From the NCBI GenBank assembly GCA_050952845.1, contig JBMNLP010000001.1:868001-932000 (forward strand): a DNA stretch of 64,000 nt. Reading direction: 5' to 3'. The notes under the pieces were generated by a model, which saw only the letters and a list, made by a program, of their open reading frames with translations, did no database searches and was not told where the DNA came from. The position numbers were made by a program, and so were the translations under genes. Positions within the stretch are counted from its first letter, which is position 1; each line of letters opens with the position of its first letter. Of this stretch, positions 8,378 to 15,475 are shown one piece after another. The DNA comes from JAGVSV01 sp050952845. GTDB taxonomy: Bacteria; Bacillota; Clostridia; Christensenellales; Aristaeellaceae.

Positions 8378-9496
8378 ATGAGTGATATATTACAAATAGG
8401 TACTTCGATGCACGGTAGATTCTCTTTATGTAATTCATTGAAATCCAAATTATCATCCTGCACTCTGCTAATTACGGGTGGCACCGGCTCATTTGGAAAT
8501 GCCATACTTGATGGATTCTTAACCCCTGAAATCGGCGAAGTAAGGATTTTCTCAAGAGACGAGAAAAAGCAGGATGATATGCGCCATCTGTATCAACATA
8601 CTCATCCGGAACTTAGCGACAAGCTCAAGTTCTATATAGGTGATGTGCGCGACCTATCTTCCTTGAAGAATGCCATGCACGGAGTGGATTATATTTTCCA
8701 TGCAGCGGCCTTAAAACAGGTGCCTTCCTGCGAGTTTTTCCCTATGGAAGCCGTCAAGACCAATGTGATTGGAACGGATAATGTATTGACCGCAGCGATT
8801 GATGCGGGTGTAAAAACAGTCATCTGTCTATCCACCGATAAGGCAGCCTACCCGGTAAACGCCATGGGAACATCCAAAGCGATGATGGAAAAAGTAATCG
8901 TTGCCAAGAGCCGCACAGTTTCTCCTGATAAGACAAAGATTTGCTGTACGCGCTATGGGAATGTATTGTGCAGCCGTGGCAGCGTAATTCCGCTATGGAT
9001 CGAACAGATTCGGTCTGGCAATCCCATTACCATTACTGATCCGTCGATGACCCGGTTTGTCATGTCGCTTGAAGAAGCGGTGGATTTGGTGCTATTTGCG
9101 TTTGAACATGGAACCAGCGGAGATATCTTGGTGCAGAAAGCACCTGCCTGTACCATTGCTGTACAAGCGGAGGCGGTACGTCAGCTTTTCGATAAGGAAA
9201 ACAAAACGGATATTAAGATCATCGGTATTCGACATGGTGAAAAAATGTACGAAACATTGTTGACGAATGAAGAGTGTTCACAAGCTATTGATATGGGAGC
9301 TTTTTATCGAGTGCCTTCCGACAAGCGCGATTTAAACTATGACAAGTATTTTACAGAAGGTAAAGCAGGACGGAATCTGCTGACAGAGTTTAATAGCAAC
9401 AATACAGAGCTACTGACGGTGGAACAGGTAAAACAGAAGTTGCTTTCTCTCGACTATATCCAGCGGGAGCTGGCAGCGTGGGAGGGCAGGAAATGA
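8378..9496 (+). CDS. capE: UDP-N-acetylglucosamine 4,6-dehydratase/5-epimerase, CapE/FnlA type
   Basis: First enzyme of UDP-N-acetyl-L-fucosamine synthesis: it dehydrates and epimerises UDP-GlcNAc. It is a short-chain dehydrogenase of 372 residues with the cofactor loop ITGGTGSFGNAILDG near residue 32. A catalytic segment STDKAAYPVNAMGTSKAMMEK lies near 150, where the usual YxxxK is MGTSK with DK upstream, as in the CapE/FlaA1/PseB branch. It lacks the membrane domain of the long CapD-type enzymes, so it is cytosolic. The start ATG has GAGGTGAG 7-14 bases upstream. About 30 residues precede the Rossmann strand, slightly longer than usual. The stop overlaps the start of capF (ATGA). Base composition rises in GC from here on. 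Confidence 0.85.
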   Translation: MSDILQIGTSMHGRFSLCNSLKSKLSSCTLLITGGTGSFGNAILDGFLTPEIGEVRIFSRDEKKQDDMRHLYQHTHPELSDKLKFYIGDVRDLSSLKNAMHGVDYIFHAAALKQVPSCEFFPMEAVKTNVIGTDNVLTAAIDAGVKTVICLSTDKAAYPVNAMGTSKAMMEKVIVAKSRTVSPDKTKICCTRYGNVLCSRGSVIPLWIEQIRSGNPITITDPSMTRFVMSLEEAVDLVLFAFEHGTSGDILVQKAPACTIAVQAEAVRQLFDKENKTDIKIIGIRHGEKMYETLLTNEECSQAIDMGAFYRVPSDKRDLNYDKYFTEGKAGRNLLTEFNSNNTELLTVEQVKQKLLSLDYIQRELAAWEGRK

Positions 9497-10635
9497 ACAT
9501 CCTTGTCACTGGTGCAAAAGGTTTTGTTGGGAAAAATCTGGTCGCGACGCTGGAAGCTATTCGTGATGGTAAAGACAAAGCTCATCCTATCTCATCTGAT
9601 TTAGTTATAATGCAGTATGATATCGATACAGATCCTGCTTTGTTGGACGATTATTGTTGCCAGGCGGACTTTGTTGTCCATCTGGCTGGGGTGAACAGGC
9701 CAAAGGATCCTGCCGAGTTCATGGAGGGTAACTTTGGCTTTACATCTACTTTGTTGGACACGCTTCAGCGACATCGCAGCAAGGCGCCTATCCTCATCAC
9801 GTCCTCTATTCAAGCCGCATTGGATAATCCTTACGGGCAGAGCAAAAAGGCAGGGGAAGATTTGATATTTGCTTATGGCAAAGAGCATGGTGTTGATACC
9901 TATGTATACCGCATGCCCAATGCGTTTGGCAAATGGTGCCGGCCAAACTACAATAGCGCCATCGCCACATTTTGCCATAACATTGCCCATGGCTTGCCCA
10001 TCACAGTGCATGATCCTTCGGTATTGATGAGGTTGGTATACATCGACGACATTGTCGCTGAGATTGTTCGTGCGATGGCAGGTAAAGCCAACCGGCAGGG
10101 GGCGTTCTGTGAAATGATGCCGGTGCATGAAGCAAAGCTTGGCTGCATTGTGGATATCATACAATCGTTCCATCACAGTCGAGATTTGAAATCCGTTCCT
10201 GACATGGGGGATGAGCTGACCAAAAAATTGTATGCTACTTATCTATCCTATCTGCCTGAGGATCAGTTTTCGTATTCATTGAAAATGAATATAGATCATC
10301 GTGGTTCTTTCACCGAGTTTCTGCGCACACCGGAGCGCGGGCAGGTGTCTGTAAACGTATCCAAACCGCATATTGTCAAGGGCAATCATTGGCATCATAC
10401 CAAGAATGAAAAGTTTCTGGTGGTGTCGGGTAGTGGTGTGATTCGTTTCAGGAAAGTAGGCGATGACAAAGTTTTTGAGTATTTTGTGTCCGGTGAAAAA
10501 CTGGAAGTTGTTGATATTCCTACCGGATATACGCACAATATAGAAAACCTGGGTGATACCGATATGGTAACCATCATGTGGGCGAATGAGTGTTTTAATC
10601 CGGAGAAACCAGATACATATTTCTTAGAGGTCTGA
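9493..10635 (+). CDS. capF: UDP-2-acetamido-2,6-dideoxy-beta-L-talose 4-dehydrogenase/reductase CapF
   Basis: Second step of UDP-L-FucNAc synthesis: NAD(P)H-dependent reduction of the keto sugar made by CapE to the talose epimer. It has the two-domain structure of CapF. The N-terminal short-chain dehydrogenase starts MNILVTGAKGFVGKNL and has the catalytic region NPYGQSKKAGEDL near residue 118. The C-terminal cupin runs from about residue 270 to 380, with HIVKGNHWHHTKNEKFLVVSG and DIPTGYTHNIEN supplying the metal-binding histidines. The ATG at 9493, with GGAGG at 9481, is preferred to the upstream in-frame GTG at 9478. It overlaps capE by 4 bases. The partner capG is not next but 1.35 kb away, beyond three unrelated small genes. 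Confidence 0.88.
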   Translation: MNILVTGAKGFVGKNLVATLEAIRDGKDKAHPISSDLVIMQYDIDTDPALLDDYCCQADFVVHLAGVNRPKDPAEFMEGNFGFTSTLLDTLQRHRSKAPILITSSIQAALDNPYGQSKKAGEDLIFAYGKEHGVDTYVYRMPNAFGKWCRPNYNSAIATFCHNIAHGLPITVHDPSVLMRLVYIDDIVAEIVRAMAGKANRQGAFCEMMPVHEAKLGCIVDIIQSFHHSRDLKSVPDMGDELTKKLYATYLSYLPEDQFSYSLKMNIDHRGSFTEFLRTPERGQVSVNVSKPHIVKGNHWHHTKNEKFLVVSGSGVIRFRKVGDDKVFEYFVSGEKLEVVDIPTGYTHNIENLGDTDMVTIMWANECFNPEKPDTYFLEV

Positions 10636-10673
10636 CCTCTGAGCTATTGGCTACGAATCAAGAGGTCAGGAGT
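10624..10673. repeat. Nested inverted repeats at the capF 3' end
   Basis: AGAGGTC and GACCTCT form a near-continuous palindrome across the capF stop codon. A further copy lies downstream, so CTGACCTCT pairs perfectly with AGAGGTCAG across a loop of about 20 bases. Transcription through it could form two alternative hairpins. There is no following T-run, so this is not a clear Rho-independent terminator. It may attenuate read-through from capF into the small-gene trio or bind a protein. Confidence 0.45.
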
Positions 10674-10707
10674 TCATGCTGCGTATGATGCGGCATGACA
10701 ATCGAAG

Positions 10708-10737
10708 TTGTAGAACACATTGTTCTTGTGGTATACT
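10708..10737 (+). promoter_or_regulatory. Promoter with an overlapping dyad, upstream of the small-gene trio
   Basis: TTGTAG (10708-10713) and TATACT (10732-10737) are spaced by 18 bases and resemble a sigma-A promoter. A perfect dyad, AGAACA-CAT-TGTTCT (10712-10726), sits between the two boxes, which is a typical operator position for a repressor. The dyad resembles a LexA box (GAAC-N4-GTTC) but has a 5-base centre, so LexA is not assumed. It implies that the three small genes can be expressed separately from the capsule operon. Confidence 0.5.
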
Positions 10738-10782
10738 TTTATTAGCAAATGCGGGTAGAAAGCGCAGTGAGGAGGGATTCGT

Positions 10783-11091
10783 TTGAGTGGATACATGGCG
10801 GGAAAACATGACGATCTTTCCTTGCCCGACGAGATCACATACCCGGTGGAGGCTTTCCGGCTTACCAACCACGGCAAGGAAATATGGCTTGATTTTGCCA
10901 GCTCGAAGCAGGAAGATACATACGATCCGGTGGCGCGCTTTGTGTTTACAAAAAATCAGTTTGAGCTGTTGTTGGTTTCTTTTGCAGATATGGTTGAGCA
11001 ACTGCAACAGAAAGGGGAGGGCTTTTCTTTATTTTCTGTTCAGAAAAGCAAACCTGATGGGAATGCTAAATCTGAAGGAAGGGATGGATAA
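10783..11091 (+). CDS. Small protein of unknown function, possibly DUF3467-like
   Basis: A 102-residue protein starting at TTG 10783, with GGAGGG six bases upstream; a second possible start is ATG 10795. I do not recognise it with certainty. The run WLDFASS, then YDPVARFVFTKNQFELLLVSFADMVEQLQ, resembles the small DUF3467 proteins, which have an LDF strand, a V-AR-V strand and a following helix. That is a weak visual match. It has no signal peptide or membrane segment, and the C-terminal 15 residues look disordered. The next start codon follows its stop directly, so the three small genes are very probably co-transcribed from the promoter at 10708. Confidence 0.6.
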   Translation: MSGYMAGKHDDLSLPDEITYPVEAFRLTNHGKEIWLDFASSKQEDTYDPVARFVFTKNQFELLLVSFADMVEQLQQKGEGFSLFSVQKSKPDGNAKSEGRDG

Positions 11092-11595
11092 ATGCAGGCA
11101 ATCAGCACGAGCTGGAAGCTTCTAAATGAGAATAAAATGCCGAATTTCAGGCAATCGTTTTCACGTGTTGTGCATGTCGGGCTATGCGTTGCATTTGGCA
11201 TGCCGCTTCTTGAGGATGCAGAGGGAAATGCTGTAAGCACCACCGATTGGCTTACAGTTGCCGTGATGAATGTATACAAGAAAGCCAGCGTCTTTACTAT
11301 AAACCGTGCAGCAATTGAGCGGTTACGGTCGGCATATACGCAGGCGATGGACGCGTTGCATCTCATGGATGTGCTGTCATCTCTGGCAGGAGTTCGAGGG
11401 TTTGCTTATGATTTTGGGAGGCAAACTCTCTGTTTTGTGGAGGATGTGTTTTCTGACGATGCCAGCGTGGTCATTGATGCATATCTGGATTGGATTGATG
11501 CGCATCATGAAGCGCAATGCGTTCTTGAACTGCGGCCAGTGGTTGAAATGGCTGATCATGCATTACAAGCGTTGTATGTTGAATTAAGGGGATAA
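11092..11595 (+). CDS. Hypothetical protein (167 aa), second gene of the trio
   Basis: Not recognised. The start ATG abuts the stop of the preceding gene, with GGAAGG about 10 bases upstream. The protein looks soluble and mixed alpha/beta. The N-terminal part includes FRQSFSRVVHVGLCVAFGMPL. A middle helix, INRAAIERLRSAYTQAMDALHLMDVLSS, is followed by beta-like segments FAYDFGRQTLCFVEDVF and a C-terminal helix ending VVEMADHALQALYVELRG. No catalytic motif can be pointed out. The gap to the next gene is 5 bases. Confidence 0.6.
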   Translation: MQAISTSWKLLNENKMPNFRQSFSRVVHVGLCVAFGMPLLEDAEGNAVSTTDWLTVAVMNVYKKASVFTINRAAIERLRSAYTQAMDALHLMDVLSSLAGVRGFAYDFGRQTLCFVEDVFSDDASVVIDAYLDWIDAHHEAQCVLELRPVVEMADHALQALYVELRG

Positions 11596-11600
11596 GCCCT

Positions 11601-11960
11601 GTGCCAAGTCAACAGGAGCATTTATGGCAATATCGGCATAATGCGTTTTTTGTAACGTTTTTACGGACGTCTGAAGGCGCGTCGTTATATATGGATTGGG
11701 AAATTACCGCCATGTTCTATACGTTGCTTCACTTGGAGGACGCCATCCTTGTAGGGAAAGGCTATAAGCCCAACGACCATCAGGGGCGGAACGGTTATGT
11801 GAACAGGGTGGACAGCTTTCGGCAGGTTCGGCGCGACTACATGGCGCTTGCCAGCTATTCCCATGCAGCGCGGTACGGTGTGTCGATTGATGCTGAAAAA
11901 TTGTCGAAGGCTCGTGGGGCTTTCCAGCGTGCAATTGATTTATTAGATATAATGCTGTAA
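11601..11960 (+). CDS. HEPN-like small protein, third gene of the trio
   Basis: A 119-residue helical protein starting at GTG 11601, with AAGGGG about ten bases upstream. Three features recall small HEPN-fold proteins: DWEITAMFYTLLHLEDAIL (the FYxxLH helix with following A), then GYKPNDHQGRNGYV (an H-x2-R turn), and DYMALASYSHAARYG (the Y-x2-L-x3-S-x2-ARY pattern). HEPN domains are common in toxin-antitoxin and phage-defence modules, often as RNases or RNA binders. The classical catalytic R-x4-6-H is not evident, so an RNase activity is not claimed. Its partners are the two unknown small proteins upstream, and capG starts 24 bases after its stop. Confidence 0.6.
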   Translation: MPSQQEHLWQYRHNAFFVTFLRTSEGASLYMDWEITAMFYTLLHLEDAILVGKGYKPNDHQGRNGYVNRVDSFRQVRRDYMALASYSHAARYGVSIDAEKLSKARGAFQRAIDLLDIML

Positions 11961-11984
11961 AGAATCATAGACGAGGTAGCGTTG

Positions 11985-13127
11985 ATGTCAAAGTTGAAGT
12001 TAATGACCATCGTAGGTACCAGGCCTGAAATTATCCGTCTGTCTGAAACCATCAAAAAGTGCGATGTATATTTTGATCAGGTGCTGGTGCATACAGGACA
12101 AAACTACGATTATACGTTGAACCAGGTGTTCTTTGAGGATTTGTCGCTGTGTGCGCCGGATTATTACCTGGAGGCTGTCGGTGTGCACCTGGGCGAAACC
12201 ATCGGCAACATCATCGCCAAGGCATATGCGTTAATGGTGGAGGTAAAGCCCGATGCACTGCTGATACTGGGCGATACTAACAGCTGCCTGTCTGCCATCG
12301 CGGCGAAGCGCCTGCACATTCCCATTTTTCATATGGAGGCTGGCAATCGATGCTTTGATGAATGTCTGCCCGAGGAAACAAACCGCCGCATTGTGGATCA
12401 TATTGCCGATGTGAACCTTTGCTATTCCGAGCATGCCCGCCGCTATCTGAACCGTGAAGGACGTCCTGTTGAGCGCACCTATGTAACAGGGTCGCCCATG
12501 GCGGAAGTGTTGACTGCCAATCTGGACAACATTTGCGCTTCTAGCATATTGGGTAAGCTTGATCTTAAGCCGCAGAAATATATCCTGCTTTCAGCACACA
12601 GGGAAGAGAATATCGATACCGAAGCTAACTTTATGAGCCTGATGACCGCCGTTAACGCCATGGCGGAAAAGTACGATATGCCCATTCTCTATTCATGCCA
12701 TCCGCGCAGCAAAAAGTTCATTGAACAGCGAGGTTTTGTGTTCCATAAGCATGTTATTCAACATCAGCCTTTGGGTTTCCACGACTATAACAACCTACAG
12801 ATGAATGCTTTCGCAGTTGTGTCCGATTCCGGTACGCTGCCGGAGGAGAGCAGCTTTTTCCTCAGCGTAGGTACCCCATTTCCCGCAGTGTGTATCCGCA
12901 CTTCCACCGAACGCCCCGAAGCGCTGGATAAAGGCAACTTCGTGCTGGCAGGCATCACAACAGAGCAGGTGCTGCAGGCTGTTGATACAGCAGTAGCTAT
13001 GAATAAGAATGGTGACCTTGGTACCCCTGTTCCCGACTACACAGACTTGAATGTCAGTACAAAGGTAGTGAAGATCATCCAAAGCTATACCGGCATTGTG
13101 GACAGGATGGTGTGGAGGAAGTATTAG
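11985..13127 (+). CDS. capG: UDP-N-acetylglucosamine 2-epimerase-family enzyme CapG/FnlC
   Basis: Third enzyme of UDP-L-FucNAc synthesis: 2-epimerisation of the CapF product to UDP-N-acetyl-L-fucosamine. It is a GT-B-like WecB-family protein of 380 residues with IVGTRPEIIRLSETIKK at the start, HTGQNYDY near residue 35, FHMEAGNRCFDECLPEETNRRIVDHIAD near 113 and LLSAHREENID near 199. SDSGTLPEESSFF near 283 is the UDP-binding region. With capE and capF it completes the pathway inside the window. The ATG at 11985, preceded by GAGGT, is preferred to the TTG one codon upstream. A WecB-type (ManNAc) activity is the alternative, but the context strongly favours CapG. Confidence 0.87.
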   Translation: MSKLKLMTIVGTRPEIIRLSETIKKCDVYFDQVLVHTGQNYDYTLNQVFFEDLSLCAPDYYLEAVGVHLGETIGNIIAKAYALMVEVKPDALLILGDTNSCLSAIAAKRLHIPIFHMEAGNRCFDECLPEETNRRIVDHIADVNLCYSEHARRYLNREGRPVERTYVTGSPMAEVLTANLDNICASSILGKLDLKPQKYILLSAHREENIDTEANFMSLMTAVNAMAEKYDMPILYSCHPRSKKFIEQRGFVFHKHVIQHQPLGFHDYNNLQMNAFAVVSDSGTLPEESSFFLSVGTPFPAVCIRTSTERPEALDKGNFVLAGITTEQVLQAVDTAVAMNKNGDLGTPVPDYTDLNVSTKVVKIIQSYTGIVDRMVWRKY

Positions 13128-13294
13128 GGCAAGACACTTATGTACTTATCGACCATTTACAAAACAGATCGCTCTTGGAGGATAGTACAGGCATGGATGA
13201 TCTGGTTACAAGCAACCTGCAGGATTATGTGCACGCTCCGGTAAAGTGCGTGGATGATAAGGAGCTGTTGCGCATCATGGGGGATGAAGTATGA
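13112..13294 (+). CDS. Possible small protein overlapping the next gene
   Basis: An open frame of 60 codons from GTG 13112, with a shorter option from ATG 13193, whose stop overlaps the ATG of the SWIM protein (ATGA at 13291). The overlap is what real coupled genes show, but the start overlaps the capG end and no motif is visible. It could be a real short gene, the decayed remnant of a longer one, or a chance frame. Confidence 0.25.
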   Translation: MEEVLGQDTYVLIDHLQNRSLLEDSTGMDDLVTSNLQDYVHAPVKCVDDKELLRIMGDEV

Positions 13295-15162
13295 CCTGGC
13301 GGCGGCATTTTCAAGAGCATATCCTGTTTCGCGGGCTGGCTTACTACCAGGATGGGCGCGTGCAGCATTTGCGCGCAAAGGGCGATGTTTATACCGCGCA
13401 GGTGCAGGGCATGAAAACCTATAATGTCAGCTTCCGCGGCACAAACGAAGCCGTGGAGGAGCTGTTCTGCACCTGCCCGCATGCCGAGCAGGGCGAAAAC
13501 TGCAAGCATCTGGCGGCGGCGATGTATGCGGCATTCGGCGCAACCGACGAGGATGCCGATTTGGATGAGGTGCCCCGGTCCGGCACCAGCTATTGGGACG
13601 ATGAACCGGACGATTCCGTGTACGCTGTGCGCAGCTCCCATGCCGAGGAGGGGCTAGATGAAAAGTGCTGGGATGATCAGATGGCGGAGGCTTATTTCAG
13701 GGCGCATGCGCCGGTTGAGAGCGACGCTGCCTCAACAAGCCAGCCGACTTCTTCCGATGAAGCTGCCCCGGCAGGGCCGAAGGATGCCGAGCAGGCGGAG
13801 CTGGCCCAATTGATCGCCAGGGCCAATGCGGCGCTGGTGCGGAAGTATCTTTACAAAGCCCTGCTGGACAATGTCAAGCTGCAGGTGGACTTTCGGGAAG
13901 CCGTGAAGCCGCGTGATCAGGTGCAAAGCCTGAAAGCCTATGTCAGGGAATATGAGCGCATCTTTACGGCTTATACAGTTGTGGACGGCGTTTTTTCATA
14001 TCTTGATGATGACGAAGCCTTTGACTATGACATGACGCGCTTTATGGAAAAGGCCATGGAGGCGCTCACCAGCCATGGGCGGTATATGGATGCGCTGGAG
14101 CTGATGCTGCGCCTGCTGCAGCGGCTCAGCGAGTCGCTCAATGATGTCGCTTCGGATTCGGATATGAATTGTTATTCGTTGTTGGAAAAGGGCGGGGATA
14201 TGTTGAGCGAGCTGGCGCTCAGCTGCAAGGGCACCGAAACCGAAAAGGCGCTGTTTGATCGGGTGATGCAGGCGGTGGAGAAAGAGCAGCTGTCCGGCAA
14301 TGCCCTGTATGAGGCGGAGAACCTGCTGTTCAGGGCGTTTGATACCAGGGCATACAACGCCGCCAAAATCGACCTGTGCCATCGGCATATCAAGGCGCTG
14401 CGCCAGGCTGACGGCTTGAGCAGGTATGTGTTGGACACCTGGGTGCAGCGGCTGATCGACACCATGGTGAAAAATGGCGCCACGGAGCAGGAGCTGGACG
14501 CCTGCTACCAGGCATACTGGGATTTGGTCGCCGTTCGCCTTCATCGCATTGACAGGGCGATTGAAAAGCGCCAGCATGACACCGCCATCCGGCTGATTGA
14601 GGAGGAGCGGCAGCGGCAGGATGGCCGGATCAGCTACAAGATGCTGCACCAGCTGAAGGATTTATATCGGCAGCAGGGCCGGAAGCAGGACCATGAGCGC
14701 TTGCTGTGGGACATCGCTGCCAGCTATGGCTTCGATATGGACTTGTACCGGGAGCTGAAGGCGCTGTACAACGAGGAGGAATGGCCGCGGCAGCGCGAAC
14801 GCCTGTTGTCGCTGAAGGGCTGGCAACCGCTGTATGCCCAGGCGGCGGTGTTCAGCGCTGAGGGGCTGAAAGACCGGCTGCTGCAGGCAGTGCTGCAATC
14901 AGACGGCACCTCGATGTTGAAAGAGTATGAAAAGCAGCTGATGCCGCTCTATGCCGACGAACTGCTGAAGAAATATGTCGAAGAAGTGCAGCACATGGCA
15001 GCTGACGTGACGAACCGCAGGACATATCAGGAAATCGTTCGCGAGCTGCGCCGCATACGGAGGTATCCGGGCGGCGGCGAAGCGGTGCGGGCGCTTGGGC
15101 AAAGCTGGCGCGTGCAGTACAAAAACCGCCGCGCCATGATGGAGGAGCTGGATAAACTATAA
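13291..15162 (+). CDS. SWIM zinc-finger protein with long helical C-terminus
   Basis: A 623-residue protein. Residues 1-75 form a SWIM domain. FCTCPHAEQGENCKHLAAAMYA gives the CxCx-nCxH zinc ligands, and the preceding LAYYQDGRVQHLRAKGDVYTAQVQG is the usual N-terminal strand region. SWIM domains bind DNA or proteins. Residues 115-170 are acidic and low in complexity and look like a linker. The rest, about 170-620, is predicted helical, rich in Leu/Gln/Arg and TPR-like, as in other bacterial SWIM proteins of unknown function. GC-rich like the core genome, unlike the capsule genes. The final stop TAA shares its last base with the start of a 162-bp repeat, so insertion of that repeat may have set the present C-terminus. 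Confidence 0.75.
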   Translation: MTWRRHFQEHILFRGLAYYQDGRVQHLRAKGDVYTAQVQGMKTYNVSFRGTNEAVEELFCTCPHAEQGENCKHLAAAMYAAFGATDEDADLDEVPRSGTSYWDDEPDDSVYAVRSSHAEEGLDEKCWDDQMAEAYFRAHAPVESDAASTSQPTSSDEAAPAGPKDAEQAELAQLIARANAALVRKYLYKALLDNVKLQVDFREAVKPRDQVQSLKAYVREYERIFTAYTVVDGVFSYLDDDEAFDYDMTRFMEKAMEALTSHGRYMDALELMLRLLQRLSESLNDVASDSDMNCYSLLEKGGDMLSELALSCKGTETEKALFDRVMQAVEKEQLSGNALYEAENLLFRAFDTRAYNAAKIDLCHRHIKALRQADGLSRYVLDTWVQRLIDTMVKNGATEQELDACYQAYWDLVAVRLHRIDRAIEKRQHDTAIRLIEEERQRQDGRISYKMLHQLKDLYRQQGRKQDHERLLWDIAASYGFDMDLYRELKALYNEEEWPRQRERLLSLKGWQPLYAQAAVFSAEGLKDRLLQAVLQSDGTSMLKEYEKQLMPLYADELLKKYVEEVQHMAADVTNRRTYQEIVRELRRIRRYPGGGEAVRALGQSWRVQYKNRRAMMEELDKL

Positions 15163-15323
15163 TACCAACTCCGAACATTAACGCATCGTCGTGCCGGGTC
15201 TTTTGCCTTGCAGCTTCGTCGACTGCTCGGTCAGCGTAGCGCTGCTACGCTTCCCTCGTCTGCTCCTTGCTGCAAGCCAAAATCCCTCGCCCCTTTGGAT
15301 GCATGAATGTTTTACGTTGGTAT
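15162..15323. repeat. 162-bp MITE-like dispersed repeat, copy 1
   Basis: The same 162-bp sequence recurs in the same orientation at 57039-57200, with 10 mismatches by eye (about 94% identity). Both copies begin ATACCAAC and end GTTGGTAT, a perfect 8-bp terminal inverted repeat. Further inward matches (AACAT..GCATC against GATGC..ATGTT) extend this imperfectly. In the middle, AGCGTAGC-GCT-GCTACGCT forms a strong hairpin. It contains no gene, so it is most like a non-autonomous MITE-type element. The transposase that would move it is not identified. The ends do not match those of the IS630 or IS1182 elements in this window. Confidence 0.75.
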
Positions 15324-15454
15324 AAGCAGCGCGAAACTTGTGCTTCACACTTGGGGCGATCCGTTGGTGATCGCCTTATTTTTTGGCTTGCCTTGTCCCA
15401 TATCCTCCTCTGTGCTATAATTCCGTCAAGAAACTGCCGCGGGAGGGTGACTGA
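15324..15454. other. Short intergenic stretch before the GNAT-like gene
   Basis: GATCC-GTTGGTGATCG and CTTGTGCTTC stretches are present but no coding frame or clear terminator was found. The end of this stretch (TTGCCTTG to CTATAAT) looks like the promoter of the interrupted acetyltransferase gene: TATAAT lies at 15415-15420 and GGGAGG at 15441-15446 is its ribosome-binding site. Confidence 0.35.
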
Positions 15455-15475
15455 ATGATCCATGTCGATATATTA

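Noticed and set aside
10712..10726. AGAACACATTGTTCT as a LexA (SOS) box
   Set aside because: The Gram-positive LexA box is GAAC-N4-GTTC. Here the centre between GAAC and GTTC is five bases, so LexA control is not claimed; it is reported only as a dyad.
13996..14649. Long minus-strand frame of more than 200 codons inside the SWIM protein gene
   Set aside because: GC-rich genes commonly produce long antisense frames. Composition is His/Gln-rich and motif-free, while the plus strand has a full SWIM domain protein.
15245..15463. Minus-strand frame over the 162-bp repeat that reads MHPKGRGILACSKEQ
   Set aside because: A similar frame appears in copy 2, but it stops within the repeat and has no ribosome-binding site. 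The similarity follows from the repeat itself.
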